From NCBI RefSeq assembly GCF_040712315.1, contig NC_134014.1:42335634-42399633 (forward strand): a stretch of 64,000 nt of DNA. The letters run 5' to 3'. The notes beneath the pieces were generated by a model, which was not told the origin of the DNA, searched no databases, and saw only the letters and a program-made list of their open reading frames with translations. Both the position numbers and the translations under genes were made by a program. The DNA comes from Castanea sativa. Its lineage: Eukaryota; Streptophyta; Magnoliopsida; Fagales; Fagaceae. Below, one piece after another: positions 47,961-61,652 of this stretch (position 1 is the first letter of the stretch; each line of letters starts with the position of its first letter).

Positions 47961-50900
47961 AACTATCAAGTCACAGTCTTATCTGGGTATCAAGTTAAAG
48001 CATTCTGTTGACAAAGATCCAAGCAAGCAACGATTAATATCATGTGCCATGGAAGTGCTGATTCGAGTAGGAAGGAAATATGCCTCTCAGATTGGCATTT
48101 AATATGATAAGTCGATAACGTAGTGATCCAAACCGATCATTACTAAAGCTAATACTTTTTCTTTTCTTTTTTTTCACGAAGATTGGTCTCAAAGTAGTTC
48201 CATGCGGTGAGATAGTTCTTATAAGTTATAACCCAAGAATCCAGAACTAAAACTTTTTGTTGGCATATTCTGATATATTCTTGAGGTAAATCTTTTGGTG
48301 GAATGTGATGACGTGAGAATATGAGGAACTTTGCTCATGACTCATTTCAAGAAAGCGATCCAACGCAGCCCTTGGCATCTTTGTTGATCATTTGGATCTG
48401 GTTCCCGCAGAAACCGACATGATCAAGTCCTCTAAACATTTCTCCTCTATTTGGTATTCCAAAAAACTTTCAAAACTAGCAGAAAGGTTTTTTAGCTTTC
48501 AATAATGAAGAATTATGAGCAAGAACTTGCAACTTGGGAGAATATTCTACATTCTCATCACCCAATTTCACCATAGGTCCCTGAACAGATTTCAGTTTTT
48601 CAGCCAGCTTAGATTTTTCACATTTAGAACCTTTTTTTTTTTAATCGAAAACAAGAAAACCAACCACAGGTTGAATAAACAAGAAAGCCAGAGGGGTTAA
48701 AACTTATAAAACTTGGTTGAATGATACAATTCATGACGTCCTGGGTTCTGAACTTGAATAATTTCTCAAATTAAGTAAACAGAAAGTTGGTGGATGATGT
48801 ACAAGGACATGCATGAAGTCATGAACTTCCTATAGGCTTAATGTGGATAATTGCAGAAGCATTTATCCATAATACTTAGGTATGCCTTTGGAGGTAACTT
48901 TCTGCTGATTGTTAAAATTTGGTTAAATATTGGTTGTACCTTGAAAAAAAAAACAACAAAATGAAGATTTAAAAAATGTGGAAAAAAAAAAAGGCCAGGG
49001 AAAAAAACTGATGGCAAACAGATAGGGTATTTGGAAGCTTGGAGAAATCCATATGTAATTTTTGTCACATGACATTTTTAATGAACTACATGACTTGTTT
49101 AAACAATAACACAATATACACAGATAGTAAAGTTTGTCCCAACTAGGAACTACTCTGCCTCCTGACTTCCGACTTGAAGATTCAGATTGAAAGATAAACA
49201 TTCTGTTGCATCATCCAAAATAAAAAGCAGACAGGAAACTATAGATGTATAGTGGTGCGGGACTCGGTGCCTGGCACCATTCTAACACATACATGTGCCC
49301 AAAAAAAAATTGCACCTTAATACATTTTTCAACCTGTATCAAGCCCTGTTCTGTTATGACAGTTACTTCTCAACAGTATACCTAGTCAAGTCAATCTTAT
49401 TCCTCCTCATCTAGAAGAAATAGTTAACCACATAATGCAATTGAAAGAGTACAGGCACGCAAGGTTAAGGCAATTATGCCCGTGATAAATGGCATGTACG
49501 AGATAGTAGGAGAGAAAAACTCTATTTGCCAACCAATGTATTTCATGATTCATGAATCATTCTCCTTCATGCATAGTAAGGGTTTGACAATGGTTATGCA
49601 TCAATAAAAATATTTAACAAGAAAAAAGAAAAGAAAAGATAGTGATTCATCATTCATCAAAACAACCAATGACTTGGCAGTGCTGTTCAAGTGAGGGTAA
49701 TCAACATAGACGACCAACAAGCAACCAAGAGAGCCAGCTACCTAGCATTTCTTATTCCCATCATGGTACACAAAAAACCCTAAAGACATAACAAAGTATC
49801 AGATTGCCTGCACTTGTCTGAAGCATGTGTTCGTTTGTACCAATTCAGCTGCATTCCATTAAATTCTTGGGTCTCAGTGATGCCCAATAATAAATTCTAG
49901 AAACTTCCTTTGAAGTTAAATTTTGGAACTAAGACTTGGTTGGTGTTGATAAATATCCAACTTCAAAATTATGGGGCTCCATAAAGTCAAACAAGTAGTC
50001 TCTAATGATAAAAATTGCGATACAACAAAAAAGAACTCATTTGAGTTCATAAATGAAAAGCAGGAACTCTTTGTGAGTTTATACAGCCAAAAAAAGGACA
50101 AATTCTTGAAATAGAACCTATTGAATCAAGCAACATTCTAAAAGTACTCCCTACACCCTCCATCAAGATAAGAATCACGGAGTTCCAACAGGATGTACTT
50201 CTAACCCCATATGACATAGCACCTGGTGTGCAGAGCTACAATGTATTTAAGTACCTATAGGACAGCAAATGACCAGAATATTTATCAGCAGAAGAGTTCT
50301 ATATAATTCCCATGACACAAAAAGCATTGCTCTATCATAAGTAAAAGATGAACTTCTCAAAGAAATTAGTTTAACGCATTTATGGTTCTTATTCAAGATA
50401 AATATTCAACCGTGACCTAGAAATTTAAACAGGATGACTCCTAAGATACTTAGGAAAATTAATATGATCAATCATGGCATATTGCAAAGCACAATTATGA
50501 TCCACTATCAACTCCATTACTCTCTTTTTCCTTAACACTCATTCCCAACCTTTTTACTCCCTACCCAACCCAAACAGGCAAACACTGAGGCATGATAAAA
50601 CCAAAATGATGAAACACAAATATCAAAGAAGAGAAAATAAAAGTACCTAGGAGTCAGCACAAAAGAAGAGAGAACCTCTAGGAGTTGGCACCTAGGGTTG
50701 GCTGGCGTCAACACCAGAACATTAGGAGAATTTCAAGAGAAATTTTCTTCATCATCAAAATAATCTGTCTCCATAAGAGGACAATACTATGTTTTTATAG
50801 ACTACTAAACCCTAATTCTAACTAACATAAGAAAACCTTAATTTTTATTCTAATTGACTAAGAAAACCCAATTCTAAATGACTTGGGAAATCCCAATTTA

Positions 50901-52159
50901 TTAAATTACATAAAATCTTGACTCTAAAAACTAAAATACTACTAAGCTAATTAACCAGCAATACCTAAAATAAAAAATAATATTGACTCCAAAATTAAAT
51001 AAAACTAATTAAAATAAGGTCTAATACTCTAATTAAACATTTGGCCCTCAACCTTTTCCCTATGTTTCAAAATGGTCCCTAACCTTTCAAATGTTTGAGT
51101 TTAGTCCTTAACCATCTAAATGTTTATCAAAAAGGTCCACTTATGGATGGAAAAATATGATATAGTACAACAAAAACATTAAAATCAAGCACCGTTCTAA
51201 CGCGGATCCCTAGTGATGAGTGTATGTTGTAGTTCAAGGTGGGTAAAAGCACAAGCAGAGGGAGGCGGCTTTTTTTAAAAAATTTCCTCCTCTCTTATAA
51301 TTTTCATTTTAAAAAAATATATATATATATATATGCATATGCAATTTTACTAATTCCCCTCCCCCTCCCCCTCCCCCCAAACCAAAAAATATCAAGCTCC
51401 GCCACTTTAGTTTGGAGACAAGATTGGGAAAGGGGATCGGTATAGGGAAAGGGGATCGGTATAGGGAAAGAAGAAATAAATATTTTTTGACAAAAAACAT
51501 TTTTTTTTTTTGACAAAAAACAAATAGAGAAGGAAAAGAGAGACAAAATAAATAAATAAATAATTTTTTTTTAACGGGACAAAATGGTTTTAATACATTA
51601 AAACTGTGTTGTTTTAAACTAAATTGGCATTTAACAATCAATAATTTAATTGACGGAAGGACAACATGGAAAACGACATCAAAATTTAGGAAATAAAATA
51701 TAAAAGTAACAAATAAACATTAGGTCCAAAACCAAAATTGACCTAAATATAGTGTAATTTGCTTTTTCGTCTAAATTAAATATTAATCAAACACAATTAA
51801 ACCCACCCAATAATTAACAACTCAAGACCCACTCACTCATCACGCTCAAAGATACCAACAATGGGGCAAGATGCATATCTGTTACACGTGGTAAATAAAC
51901 CTAAATCAGAAATTTAAAGACAACCTAGCTAATCCCAGCCCAGCCACAACAACCAGTGCCACCTCACAGACACACTTTTCTAACAAAACCTTAATCTATA
52001 ATTACATATATAACACTTCCCATTTTCAAATACTAATTAGCTAACAATCAGAACCTTTTTGCAAATATCAATTCCTTATAGAATGGATCATAATATAAAT
52101 ATGTAAAATACTGGACAAAATATAGACTCACAAAGAGAAAATGAGCGATCCTGGGAAAT
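47961..52159. other. Intergenic DNA, no gene recognised
   Basis: About 4.2 kb without a convincing frame, intron pattern or RNA gene. Near 51030-51110 are phrases such as CCCTCAACCTTTTCCCTATG that match the MITE at 54828. A (TA)n run at about 51316-51335 is followed by a C-rich tract at 51357-51377. A short direct repeat of GGGGATCGGTATAGGGAAAG lies at 51436-51470. Confidence 0.45.
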
Positions 52160-52522
52160 TTACGAACCCTGAGACAACTCGCAGAAAGCACGGGCTTCGA
52201 TGGAAATGTGGGAAGTGAGTCGAGCCGCAGCGACTGCGCTGTGCAGTGGCATCAGCGATTGGGCGCACCCTAGCTCTCCCATAGTCCTTGCCAAATATTT
52301 GTATATATAAATTAAGAATTCAATTGTTTTTAAAATTAAAGAAAAAAGAGGGTAGAAATTAGAATACCTGGTGGAGGATAAGAGGGGTGGGCGAGAGTGG
52401 AGGCGTTGTGGAAGCGAACGGCGGAGGCGGGGGAGGGAGGTTGAGGAGGAAGAAGATGATCGGATTGATGTTCTGGCGGTGGAGAGCAGAGACCTCGACA
52501 GCGATCCACAGCGCCCAGCCAT
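52160..52522 (-). CDS. NFD6-like small mitochondrial/plastid protein, 2 exons
   Basis: Exons on the minus strand are 52522-52368 and 52286-52160, with an 81-base GT-AG intron, giving 93 residues. The N-terminus (MAGRCGSLSRSLLSTARTSI and onward to about residue 52) is rich in Ser and Arg with no acidic residue, as in an organelle targeting peptide. Exon 2 encodes the conserved part, MGELGCAQSLMPLHSAVAAA then RLTSHISIEARAFCELSQG. It resembles Arabidopsis NUCLEAR FUSION DEFECTIVE 6, a small protein needed for polar nuclear fusion, but members of this family differ in function. An in-frame ATG at 52549 would add nine residues; the later one fits homologues better. Alternative splicing at the 3' end near CAGGGT is possible. 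Confidence 0.8.
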   Translation of the reverse strand: MAGRCGSLSRSLLSTARTSIRSSSSSSTSLPRLRRSLPQRLHSRPPLLSSTRYSNFYPLFSLILKTIEFLIYIYKYLARTMGELGCAQSLMPLHSAVAAARLTSHISIEARAFCELSQGS

Positions 52523-52607
52523 TTTCTGAAATGAAGAGTTCTTCTTCACCCACTTGGAATTCCCAAGTTTGAAGTCAGCTGAATTGGGGTTTAAGACTTT
52601 TTAGTTT

Positions 52608-52636
52608 AAAACCCTAGAGTTACAAAGCCCAGCCCA
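52608..52636 (-). promoter_or_regulatory. Telo-box and site II elements upstream of the NFD6-like gene
   Basis: AAACCCTA lies at 52609-52616 on the plus strand, and TGGGCT twice on the minus strand (52626-52631 and 52631-52636, overlapping). This pair of motifs is common in promoters of plant genes for ribosomal and organelle proteins, where TCP factors bind site II. They lie about 90-115 bases before the start codon. Confidence 0.6.
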
Positions 52637-53011
52637 ATTCTTTGTTGGATTTAGGAGGCACATTTTGCCTACGGAAAGAATTCGATCCTTCACTCCTTTC
52701 GAGCCTCGAATATTTTTTCCATTAATTATTATCTATACTATTATTTAAAGAGTTTCTCCTATTTAGATTCTTTATTTTTTTTTTCAAAATTGCTCATGCA
52801 CCCCTATGTTTAAGTAGAGACAAAACTAAAGGACACTCCAGTAAAAATGCAACTCTAACTCTCACTAAAAATAGTCTAAAAATTAGTCACTTTCTTGTTA
52901 ATTTTTAAATTACTTTATCCACTTATAAATTAGATTTTTAAAATAAAAATTATATATATAAAATTAATATGTTTTTTTTTTCTACAAAATAGGACCACTA
53001 AAAAAAAAAAC

Positions 53012-53593
53012 CTCGTGGATCGCTGCATGATAACATTGCTTTGGGAGAGGAAATTGCAGAGTTTCTGGTTGGCAAGAACCTTGCAAATTCAGGAACGTAT
53101 GTTCTTTTATCAAACATATATGCAGCTGCTAGCAGCTGGGATGGGGTGGCAAGGGTGAGGACCTTGATGAAAGACAGAGTGTAGAAGGAACCTGGCTGTA
53201 GCTCAATTGAGGTGAATAATAAGGTACACGAGTTTCTTGCTGGAGATAAGAAACACCCAAACAGCAAAGAAATTTACATGATGCTAGAGGAGAGAAATGG
53301 TTGGCTCAAGGCACACGGCTACACCCCACAAACAGAAATTGTGTCACATGACTTAGGGGAGAGACAAAAGGAACAATCCCTTGAAGTTCAGTGTGAAGCT
53401 AGCTATGGCTTTTGGGCTCATCAGTACTCAACCCGGAACTACCATAAAGATTGTGTAGAACCTCCGTGTACGTCTGGACTGTCATGCTGTGACCAAGCTG
53501 ATTTCAAGGATAACTGGACGTAAGAATGTAACGAGGGACCGTAATCGATTTCACCACTTTGTGAACGGTTCATGTTCTTGTGGGGATTACTGA
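53012..53593 (+). pseudogene. PPR-DYW protein pseudogene (E, E+ and DYW remnant)
   Basis: The sequence resembles the C-terminal part of a PLS-class PPR RNA-editing factor. It reads GTYVLLSNIYAAASSWDGVA, then GCSSIEVNNKVHEFLAGDKK (E/E+ region), then, in a shifted frame, [18 protein letters not shown] and [14 protein letters not shown] (DYW deaminase tail). Breaks: TAG at 53182-53184, a frameshift near 53390 that removes the HSE zinc-site region, TAG at 53456-53458, and a final TGA in place of the last Trp codon. The PPR repeats are absent upstream. It is a decayed fragment, not a functional editor. Its source is probably a nuclear gene duplicated elsewhere. Confidence 0.85.
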
Positions 53594-53650
53594 TGAATTG
53601 CAATACGGATCATGTTCTTGTGAGAATTACTAATGAACTGTAATATATCA
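53571..53650 (+). repeat. Two 40-base tandem units at the pseudogene 3' end
   Basis: CATGTTCTTGTGGGGATTAC starts at 53571 and CATGTTCTTGTGAGAATTAC at 53611, exactly 40 bases apart, with several substitutions. The first copy includes the end of the DYW remnant. Confidence 0.8.
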
Positions 53651-54215
53651 TTGTTACAGTGTTACTATACTTAGCATTGCATTGATCGTATAATTTGAAT
53701 AACTTTTTTAAACCAATTACCATCAGATTCCAACTTTGCCTAATCTGTTTGACCGCTGATAGTTGGGCTCATTCCTCAACATCAACTGAAAAGATAAACA
53801 TTCAGCAAAGAAAAACTGAAATAAACATAGTAAACGAAATGTAACTGGGTAACAAACATCGTTCCAAATAACTATCATTGGAAAAAGAAATGCTAGACTA
53901 GAAACCATAAATTATGGTCCAATTAAAATAATTCTGTACATAATTGGGTTACAAACTTACAATTCACTCCTACCAAGCATAAGCCTGACAGATAATTGAG
54001 TAAATGTAATTACAAAAGCGATCAACACAAGTGAGTAATGCCTGATCTACGGTTAAAAAGCAAAACCTACCCACCCAAAATACATTTTTACCCATCCCCA
54101 TCAAAAGTAACATCTCTACAACTAAACTTTGAAGACCAACTAAGAAGTTAATTATCATTCCTGAGGTCCTAGGGCTTTGGAAAACCAGGGAAATTGTAGA
54201 GCATTTTCCAAGACC
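53651..54215. other. Spacer and probable HOS15 3' UTR
   Basis: There is no coding sequence. The part nearest 54215 is likely the 3' UTR of the minus-strand WD40 gene. Confidence 0.4.
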
Positions 54216-57200
54216 TTACATTCTGAAATCCAAAACACAAACTGTATTGTTGGCAAAACATGCAGCAATTTTGTCACCTTCCTTGTTCCAGCAAACTTCA
54301 AATATGCCCCCATTGCCTGTATAAGTTTTGACAATCTTGTTTTCCTTCAATGACCAGATGTGCATGGATTTATCAAGAGATCCACTGGCCAAATACTCAC
54401 CATTTGGGCTAAATGCAACAGAATATACAGGATCCCTGAAGTTTCAATATAAGACATCAGTGAAATTCGAAAGCATCTCATCAGTGATAATCACCTTCAA
54501 ATAACATCAATGACAGCAGCAAGGGCCAGTACCTGTGTCCATTTAAGCTGTATAGAAGTTTCCCAAGTTCCACGTCCCATAGCTTCACTGTTGAGTCAAA
54601 CGATGCACTACATAGAAACACAACCAACAGAATATTTAACTGAAATAAGTAAAATAAGAATGAAGACCTAAATATAAGAATGAAGACCTAAATATGTCCT
54701 GCAACACAATATTTCAACAGTCTTTGCGCGCGCGCGTGTGTGTGTGCATGCAATATGATGCACAAAAAAATTTATTCAGATCTTGTCATAGCAAAACCTT
54801 AGTTATCTTAACACAGTAATATAAGCTTAGTTACACATTTAGTCCTCAACCCTTGCCCCATGTTTCAAATTCTTTAAAATATAAACAGTTCTATGCATCT
54901 ACTGCTGTAATTGAGGTTTTCTCTCCTCTGAGTCATACACTCTTCAATCCCACGGATATTATACAGAAGGTGAGTTCAAACTTTGGACTTTCATCTTTCA
55001 ATTGCATTTGAGCTTTGAAGAATTTATGCCTATGTTAGTTCATTTAAGTGAATCTCTCCCTCTGTTAATTGCTGGTCACTCCAAGGACTAATATTTGGAA
55101 AAGAATCAATCATTTGTGAAGTATGCATGTCAACCCTCATGGGTGTTGCAGCATTCTAATTTCCTATCCTTTGAAATGCTTCATTTTAGTCCTTACATTT
55201 TTAAGTTTATGTCAAAAAAATACTTATCAAAAAGAAAAGTTTGTCTCAAAAAAGTCCTTGCAGTTAACTCCTGCTGATTGAGTAGAGATTGTTCAGTGAA
55301 ATCCCAAGGATTTTGATAGCAGCATATAAGAGAAAGGATTGGCTATTCAAATACTTTGTTTTGGAGTAGAGAGAATCACAGTAAGAGCTAACAACAATGA
55401 ACATTAGACATAAACTTAGAATTTTAATGACCAAACATTTCAAAGCCTGAGGACCATTTTAAATCATGGGGTGAAGGTTCAGGACTAAATGTGAAACTAA
55501 ACCAGTCATATATTGTTTAACCCAAAAGCAGCCTCCTCAACCAAAAAATGAAAGGGGGGTGGGGGTGAAGAAATACAATGACCAGCACGATATATTTTTT
55601 TGATAAGAAAGTTAAAAGATAATAGTGAAACCAGCATGATATATTAATGCAATAAAGTTATCCATCACTACAAACAGGAGTTGAAGATGGGCCAAGTAAA
55701 AAATTATGAAGTCTACAGACAGAAAATAAACCTGACCATCATTGAAGACCAAATGGCAATGGAACATTTTCAACACAATGGCGGCTTCACCTAACAACTC
55801 CTGATGTACTCTACCTCTTAATAATATTGCATGTAACTAATTAAAGTTCAATGTGTTCTGTATATATCAAGATGTCAAATACAAACTTCTTTAACAATAT
55901 AAGATGAGTCAAGACTAATAATACAAGTCAAGAGTACTAAAGATTCAAAGTAACAGCACCTCATATAATCAATTGAGCTTTCCTACAGGCTGCAAGTTTT
56001 TAATAATTCTGTGCCGCTATGAAAATTTTGTTATCATTAAAAGGTTTTCTAGAACAAATCCATAATCATAATCCATACTAAATTCACTTTTCAAGGAATA
56101 AAAAAGTAAATGATCAACTAAAAAAGCAATTCCAGAACTACCAAATCGATTAACTACATAACCGGTGCAAATGCATAAAAGTAGATGAAAATTAATGGCA
56201 TTCAAACTCATTAAATCAACAGCATATACCTTGCCAACAATAACTGATGATTAGGATTGCTTGTACCAGGTCCAGTGGGACTCCATCTAATAGTATATAT
56301 CTCCTGCAAAACAATTATTCAATGTTTCTGAGAACAATCCAGTCAGATCAGAAGTGCATATCCTGGGAGGCAAACACATTGAGATTAAAAAGAAAAACAA
56401 AATCTCCACAGTACCTTAGCATGATCCTTTAAGTCATGAACAAACTTTTCCTGCTTCATACTCCATATCTACAACATTGCTATATATTAGTTGAAATTGA
56501 AAACAAAAACACACCAAAAAGAAAAAAACCAACAGAACAATATATATATATTTTGGAGTGACAAGAACCAAGATAAGCCAAGAAGAAATGTGATTAAACT
56601 GTATGAAACAGGTTAAATTAATTTGAAGATTGAAATACAAGTTGAAGATGGTGCACACACACACACACATAATGCTAAAACATCTATGTCAATGGAACAT
56701 AAGATGCAAATCAATGTACTACTAGTACCATAAACAACCCTTGCATTGACAAAAGTGCAGACACACAAACAAATGCACATGTATATAATGCCAACAGTGA
56801 AAATCTATGTCAATGGAACATAAGATGCAGGGGGGTTTGGTGCTCTAATTCTGTGCAGGGGCCCGACGGAGTTTGTCTTTGGAAGAGGATCAGGAAGAGG
56901 TGTGACACTTTTATCATTTTGTTAACTTTAAGGTGGGAGATGACTCTTCTATAAAATTCTGGCATGACCCTTGGTGTGGGGGGCTTCCTCTGAAAGACAA
57001 CTTCCCTGAACTTTATGGCTTTGCTTGTAACAGGGATGCTTCAGTGGCAGACTTGTTATCTCTTTTAGAGGATAGTTATCATTGGAATGTCAGTTTTGTT
57101 AAACCAGCACAAGATTGGGAATTGGAATTGGTTGTCTCCTCTATGGATTTGATCTATTCTGGCCTGAGGAGAAAGAATGTAGTGGATGAGCTTTGCTGGA

Positions 57201-60200
57201 TTCCCTCCTCCAAGCAGACTTTTGATGTAAGATCCTTTTATAGGGCCTTACATTCTTCTACTCAACTCTCTTTTCCTTGGAAGTCTATATGGAAGCTGAA
57301 AGTACCTACGAAGGTTAGTTTCTTTCTTTGGATTGTGGCATTGGGGAGGATTTAAGTAGTGATAATTTGAGGAAGTGTAGAGTAATGGTGATCGATTGGT
57401 GTTGCATGTATAAGAGAGATGAGGAGACTGTTGATCATTTACTTATGCACTGCCCTGTTGCTAGAGAGTTGTGGAATTTGGTGCTCTCTATTTGGCGTTC
57501 TGTGGGTTATGCCAATGGGGTTGTGGATCCTCTAGCAAGCTGGCCAAGTAAGTTTAACAAATATAGATATGCAGCGATTTGGGCCATGCTCCCTCATTGT
57601 CTCATGTGGAGTATTTGGTGGGAAAGGAATACTTATTCATTTGAAGCTGCTATTCTTCCAGACTTTATCTGAGTGGACAAATGCCTCGGGTGTTTTTACT
57701 TTTAACTCTTTGGCTGATTTACTTGATAGCTGTAATTTTCTTGCTTTATAATTTTGTTTTCTTTGTTGGCCCCTAGCACACTGCCTGTGTGCTCTGGTCC
57801 CTTCTGTACTTTTTTTGATAAGTCCTGTGCTTTTGTTTTTTATATGATGAAGCAGTAAATACTTATAAAGATAAAAATAAAACATAAGCTGTAAATCATA
57901 TTTCCTAAAAGGAAGGAGCAGCATAAACAACCTTTGCGGTGATATCATCAGAGCACGAGGCCAACAAAGAACCTGTTGGATCCCATTTGACACAGTTAAC
58001 TTCACCCTGAAATCGCACAAAGTTCATAATTAGCTTTAAGAAAAATTTACACACAGTTTGATCTAATGCTTTCCAAACATTCAGAAGCCAATCAAAATCA
58101 ACAGGTTTCGCTACTTGATAGTCAAAAAGAACAGATTTAGACACAATGAGGCAATTCTAGTAACTACTACCACTAATGTAGGCACTAAGCTGGTAAATAC
58201 ATGATTTGCTAGTTGATTAATCTTAGGGTCGATGTATAACTTTTGAGTAAACTGAAACATTCCTAAAGGTGGAGCTGGCAATTCCCAGCAAAAATCCACA
58301 CTAAGCCCCAAGGTTGGCCATGAATAGAAAAGTACAGAAGCAATACTTAGGAAGCAATATGAGCAGTAGAATTCAGGAACAAACCTGATGCCCAGCAAAA
58401 GTTTTGATAGGGCGGTTTTCTCCAATCTTGCAAACATATATCATATTGTCTGTGGAACTTGTTGCAAATGAAACATTGTTGCGCCAGTCGACATCAAGTG
58501 TTGGACCTAAATGATACAAATATTCAAGTTTAAACCCAAACAAAGAAAATTATTGCACAAGACAAACACTGATGAGTATTAACATTCAATCAAATGCAAC
58601 ACCTGCATGAAATTCAAATTGTTGTTTCCATTCCTCTGCCTTCACATCCCATACAATTGCAGTTTTATCACAGCTGCCTGTAAGAAGATAATCACCCTTC
58701 TTGTTCCACTTTAGAGAGAATATGGGTCCTTTATGTTTGCTTAGAGTACTCCTTAATTCACCTGAACAATGATAACAACAAAAATCAGCACACCAAATAT
58801 ATTTGTGCGATGCAATGAAGACTAGCATACAATTACAATACAATGTTCCCGCATAAATATGACACACACCACATGAAAGTTTTTTTTTTTTTTTTTGATA
58901 GGTAACACATGAAAGATATCAAACCAACCAAGGAAAAAATTTTCATAAACATTTGGCCTAGTCCGTACATGCAGATATTATATGCTTAGGTTATGTAAGT
59001 GTGTATGTGTGGACATGTATATTTTGGGGAAAGAGATATCCATATAATTATAACAGTTTGAGATATTATACATAATATTTACAACACAACAAAACGGGAA
59101 AAAATAACACTACATCTGCCCTACTGTAAAAGAGAAAACTGGATCTTTGAAAATGGAATAAAAGTCCCATGCCTCTCCCATGCATCTGCCATTCAGTTTA
59201 TTTGGACTATGTACAACCTAAAAAAAAAAGGGTACAATTGTACTTTTGCCTAGCTTATCTTTTAAGCCAAATAAACCAATGAAAATATGCTATCTCAAAC
59301 AAACACAAAAACCAACAAGAATGAGTAAAATAACCAAAGCTCATATTGAATCTTTTTTTCTTTTTTTTTTGGTGGAGGGGGGTGGTAAGTAAAAATATTA
59401 TATTGGAAGAAAAAGGAAAAAGTACATATTGGAAGAAAAAGGAAAAAGTACATCCCCAATGTTCTTTAACAAATCAAAAGAAATCTAAGAAAAAAGAACT
59501 TCAATTGAAAATTCCCTAACCATATATCCTTTTTTTTTTAAAAACAAAAATTCCTCCAACCACACTAGAAATAACTCAAAGAAAAAAAAAAAAAAAACTC
59601 AAAAGAAAAAAAAGAAATAACTCAAAGAAAAAAGAACTAGTGAAAATTCGCTAACCACATATCCTAGCTGTGCAAGGAACTCGACATTGTGTAAATCAAA
59701 TCACCATGATGCTTTCATAATTCACTTATTCTATCCACATTCTTCTCTCACAACCTTTTGAGATACTGATCTTTTAGCAAATAGCAAGTTAGTTTGGTGA
59801 CCAGGATTTCTAGCATAAACATATATATGCATGTGTGTGAGGCTGTGAGCACAAGTATCTGATAGACTTCTAACAGTTAAGAAACATCAGTGCCAGCACA
59901 GCTCATGCACAAACTACTGTGGCAGTAACATTGCCAAGTAGAGTGGGGGGGAACTGAACGACGCCAAAAACTTTTTAAATACTGGTGCAGTCAAAGGCAA
60001 GTCTGGCGCTCCAGACACTCAAGCAAAGCGAGGCACTTTCCTCTCTTCAAATGATTGCAAGGTGCTTGAGATGAGATAACAAGCACAAACACGACATGAT
60101 ATGGGACATGAAGACATGGCAAGTTTTGAAAAATTAAGACACAACACAGTGGGGATACAAAAATTAAGTAAAATATATATACATACAACCATATTTTACG

Positions 60201-61609
60201 TTTACTTTAAATTTCAAAATAGTTAACAACTTTCAAAACCAAATGCATATATAAAATCAAAGAAATTATTTTTATAAAAAAATTATTTTTTCCTCCATAT
60301 CCATTGAGAACACACATGAAATAGTCCCCAAAGTGTCCGTGTCTGACACATCTCCGACATGGAAAAGCCAGGGATTTGGGGTGTCCGTGCTTTGAAGGTG
60401 AGATCTTCAATGAAATTAAGCCTATATATATAGCAGTTTTGTACTTTTATGTAGGTAAGTGAGGGTTATGCTGGCAGCCACAACCAGACATTTAGAAAGA
60501 GAGAGAGAGAGTCACAAAACAGAACAAAATGAGACTCATCAATCAACACAGCAAAACCAAGCAAACAATTGTCCTCTTGCCTTTGTTAGGCCTTGGGACC
60601 TCAACTATCAGCTACCAAGCATGTTGTTTCTCATTATTTTATACTTCTCTCCCTCTCTCTCACTGAACTTTTTTCTATATAAGCTAATGTAAAGCCTATT
60701 CTTAGATCAATGAATTGAGCCTCCAACCAATTTGAAATTTTCAAAATTGTGCATAGCCTACTTTGTCCCTGAAGCAGCTAAAGAGTGTGTGAAAGTTCTA
60801 ATAGTTGAAGACAACAAATTATGAACTTTTCATGCTCATAAAATTCTATATTACTCTCTTTTTTCTTCATGCAGCACACATTTGACTACTTTTATCTATG
60901 CTTCTTTTAATTATCATATTCCAATGTATTAGATATACATTATTTGAGTTCATTAAATGTACATAATACATACAAGGAACTATATTTAGTATTTGGTGCC
61001 TTGCTTCCCTTGGGTGAGCACCGTTTGGCACCTCATGCCTCAGGCACTACAAGGACTTGGTGCCTTAAGGTCACCTTTCTCTTTGTCCTTTGACTACACT
61101 GGTTAATACAATTTATGACGAATACCAAGCAGAAGGAATTTATCTAGTCAGTCACATAAGAAATATCCTAGTGTTTCTTTTTCACATAAGAAATATCCTT
61201 GCTTTAAATAGGTCATTAAATGGCTTGTGCTTATCTACAATATTGTCGTGTGACAAGGTAATTTGGGTTTCAACTGAATTGAGTATCAGTTGACAAGACC
61301 TTAAACATGGCAGATGAAATGCACACTCCTCCTACTATCCTTTCCCTCCCCCCCAAAAAAAACCACACACACTTCAATGGTAAGCATATACTTAAAAACA
61401 TATCATGCTTTAACATCTTACCATTTGTACTCCAAATTCTTGCTTGCCCATCATACGAACCTGTTGCAAGTAGTGTTCCATCACCCTGCTTAAGGACAGG
61501 CAAAAGTATCACAAATTTTTCATACAAAATGGTGACAACATCAGCAGGAGCCTTTGGTACCATCAAAATAGCATCTCAAAAGTGCATTTCTTGCCTTTTC
61601 AAGAGGTAC

Positions 61610-61652
<43 letters not shown>

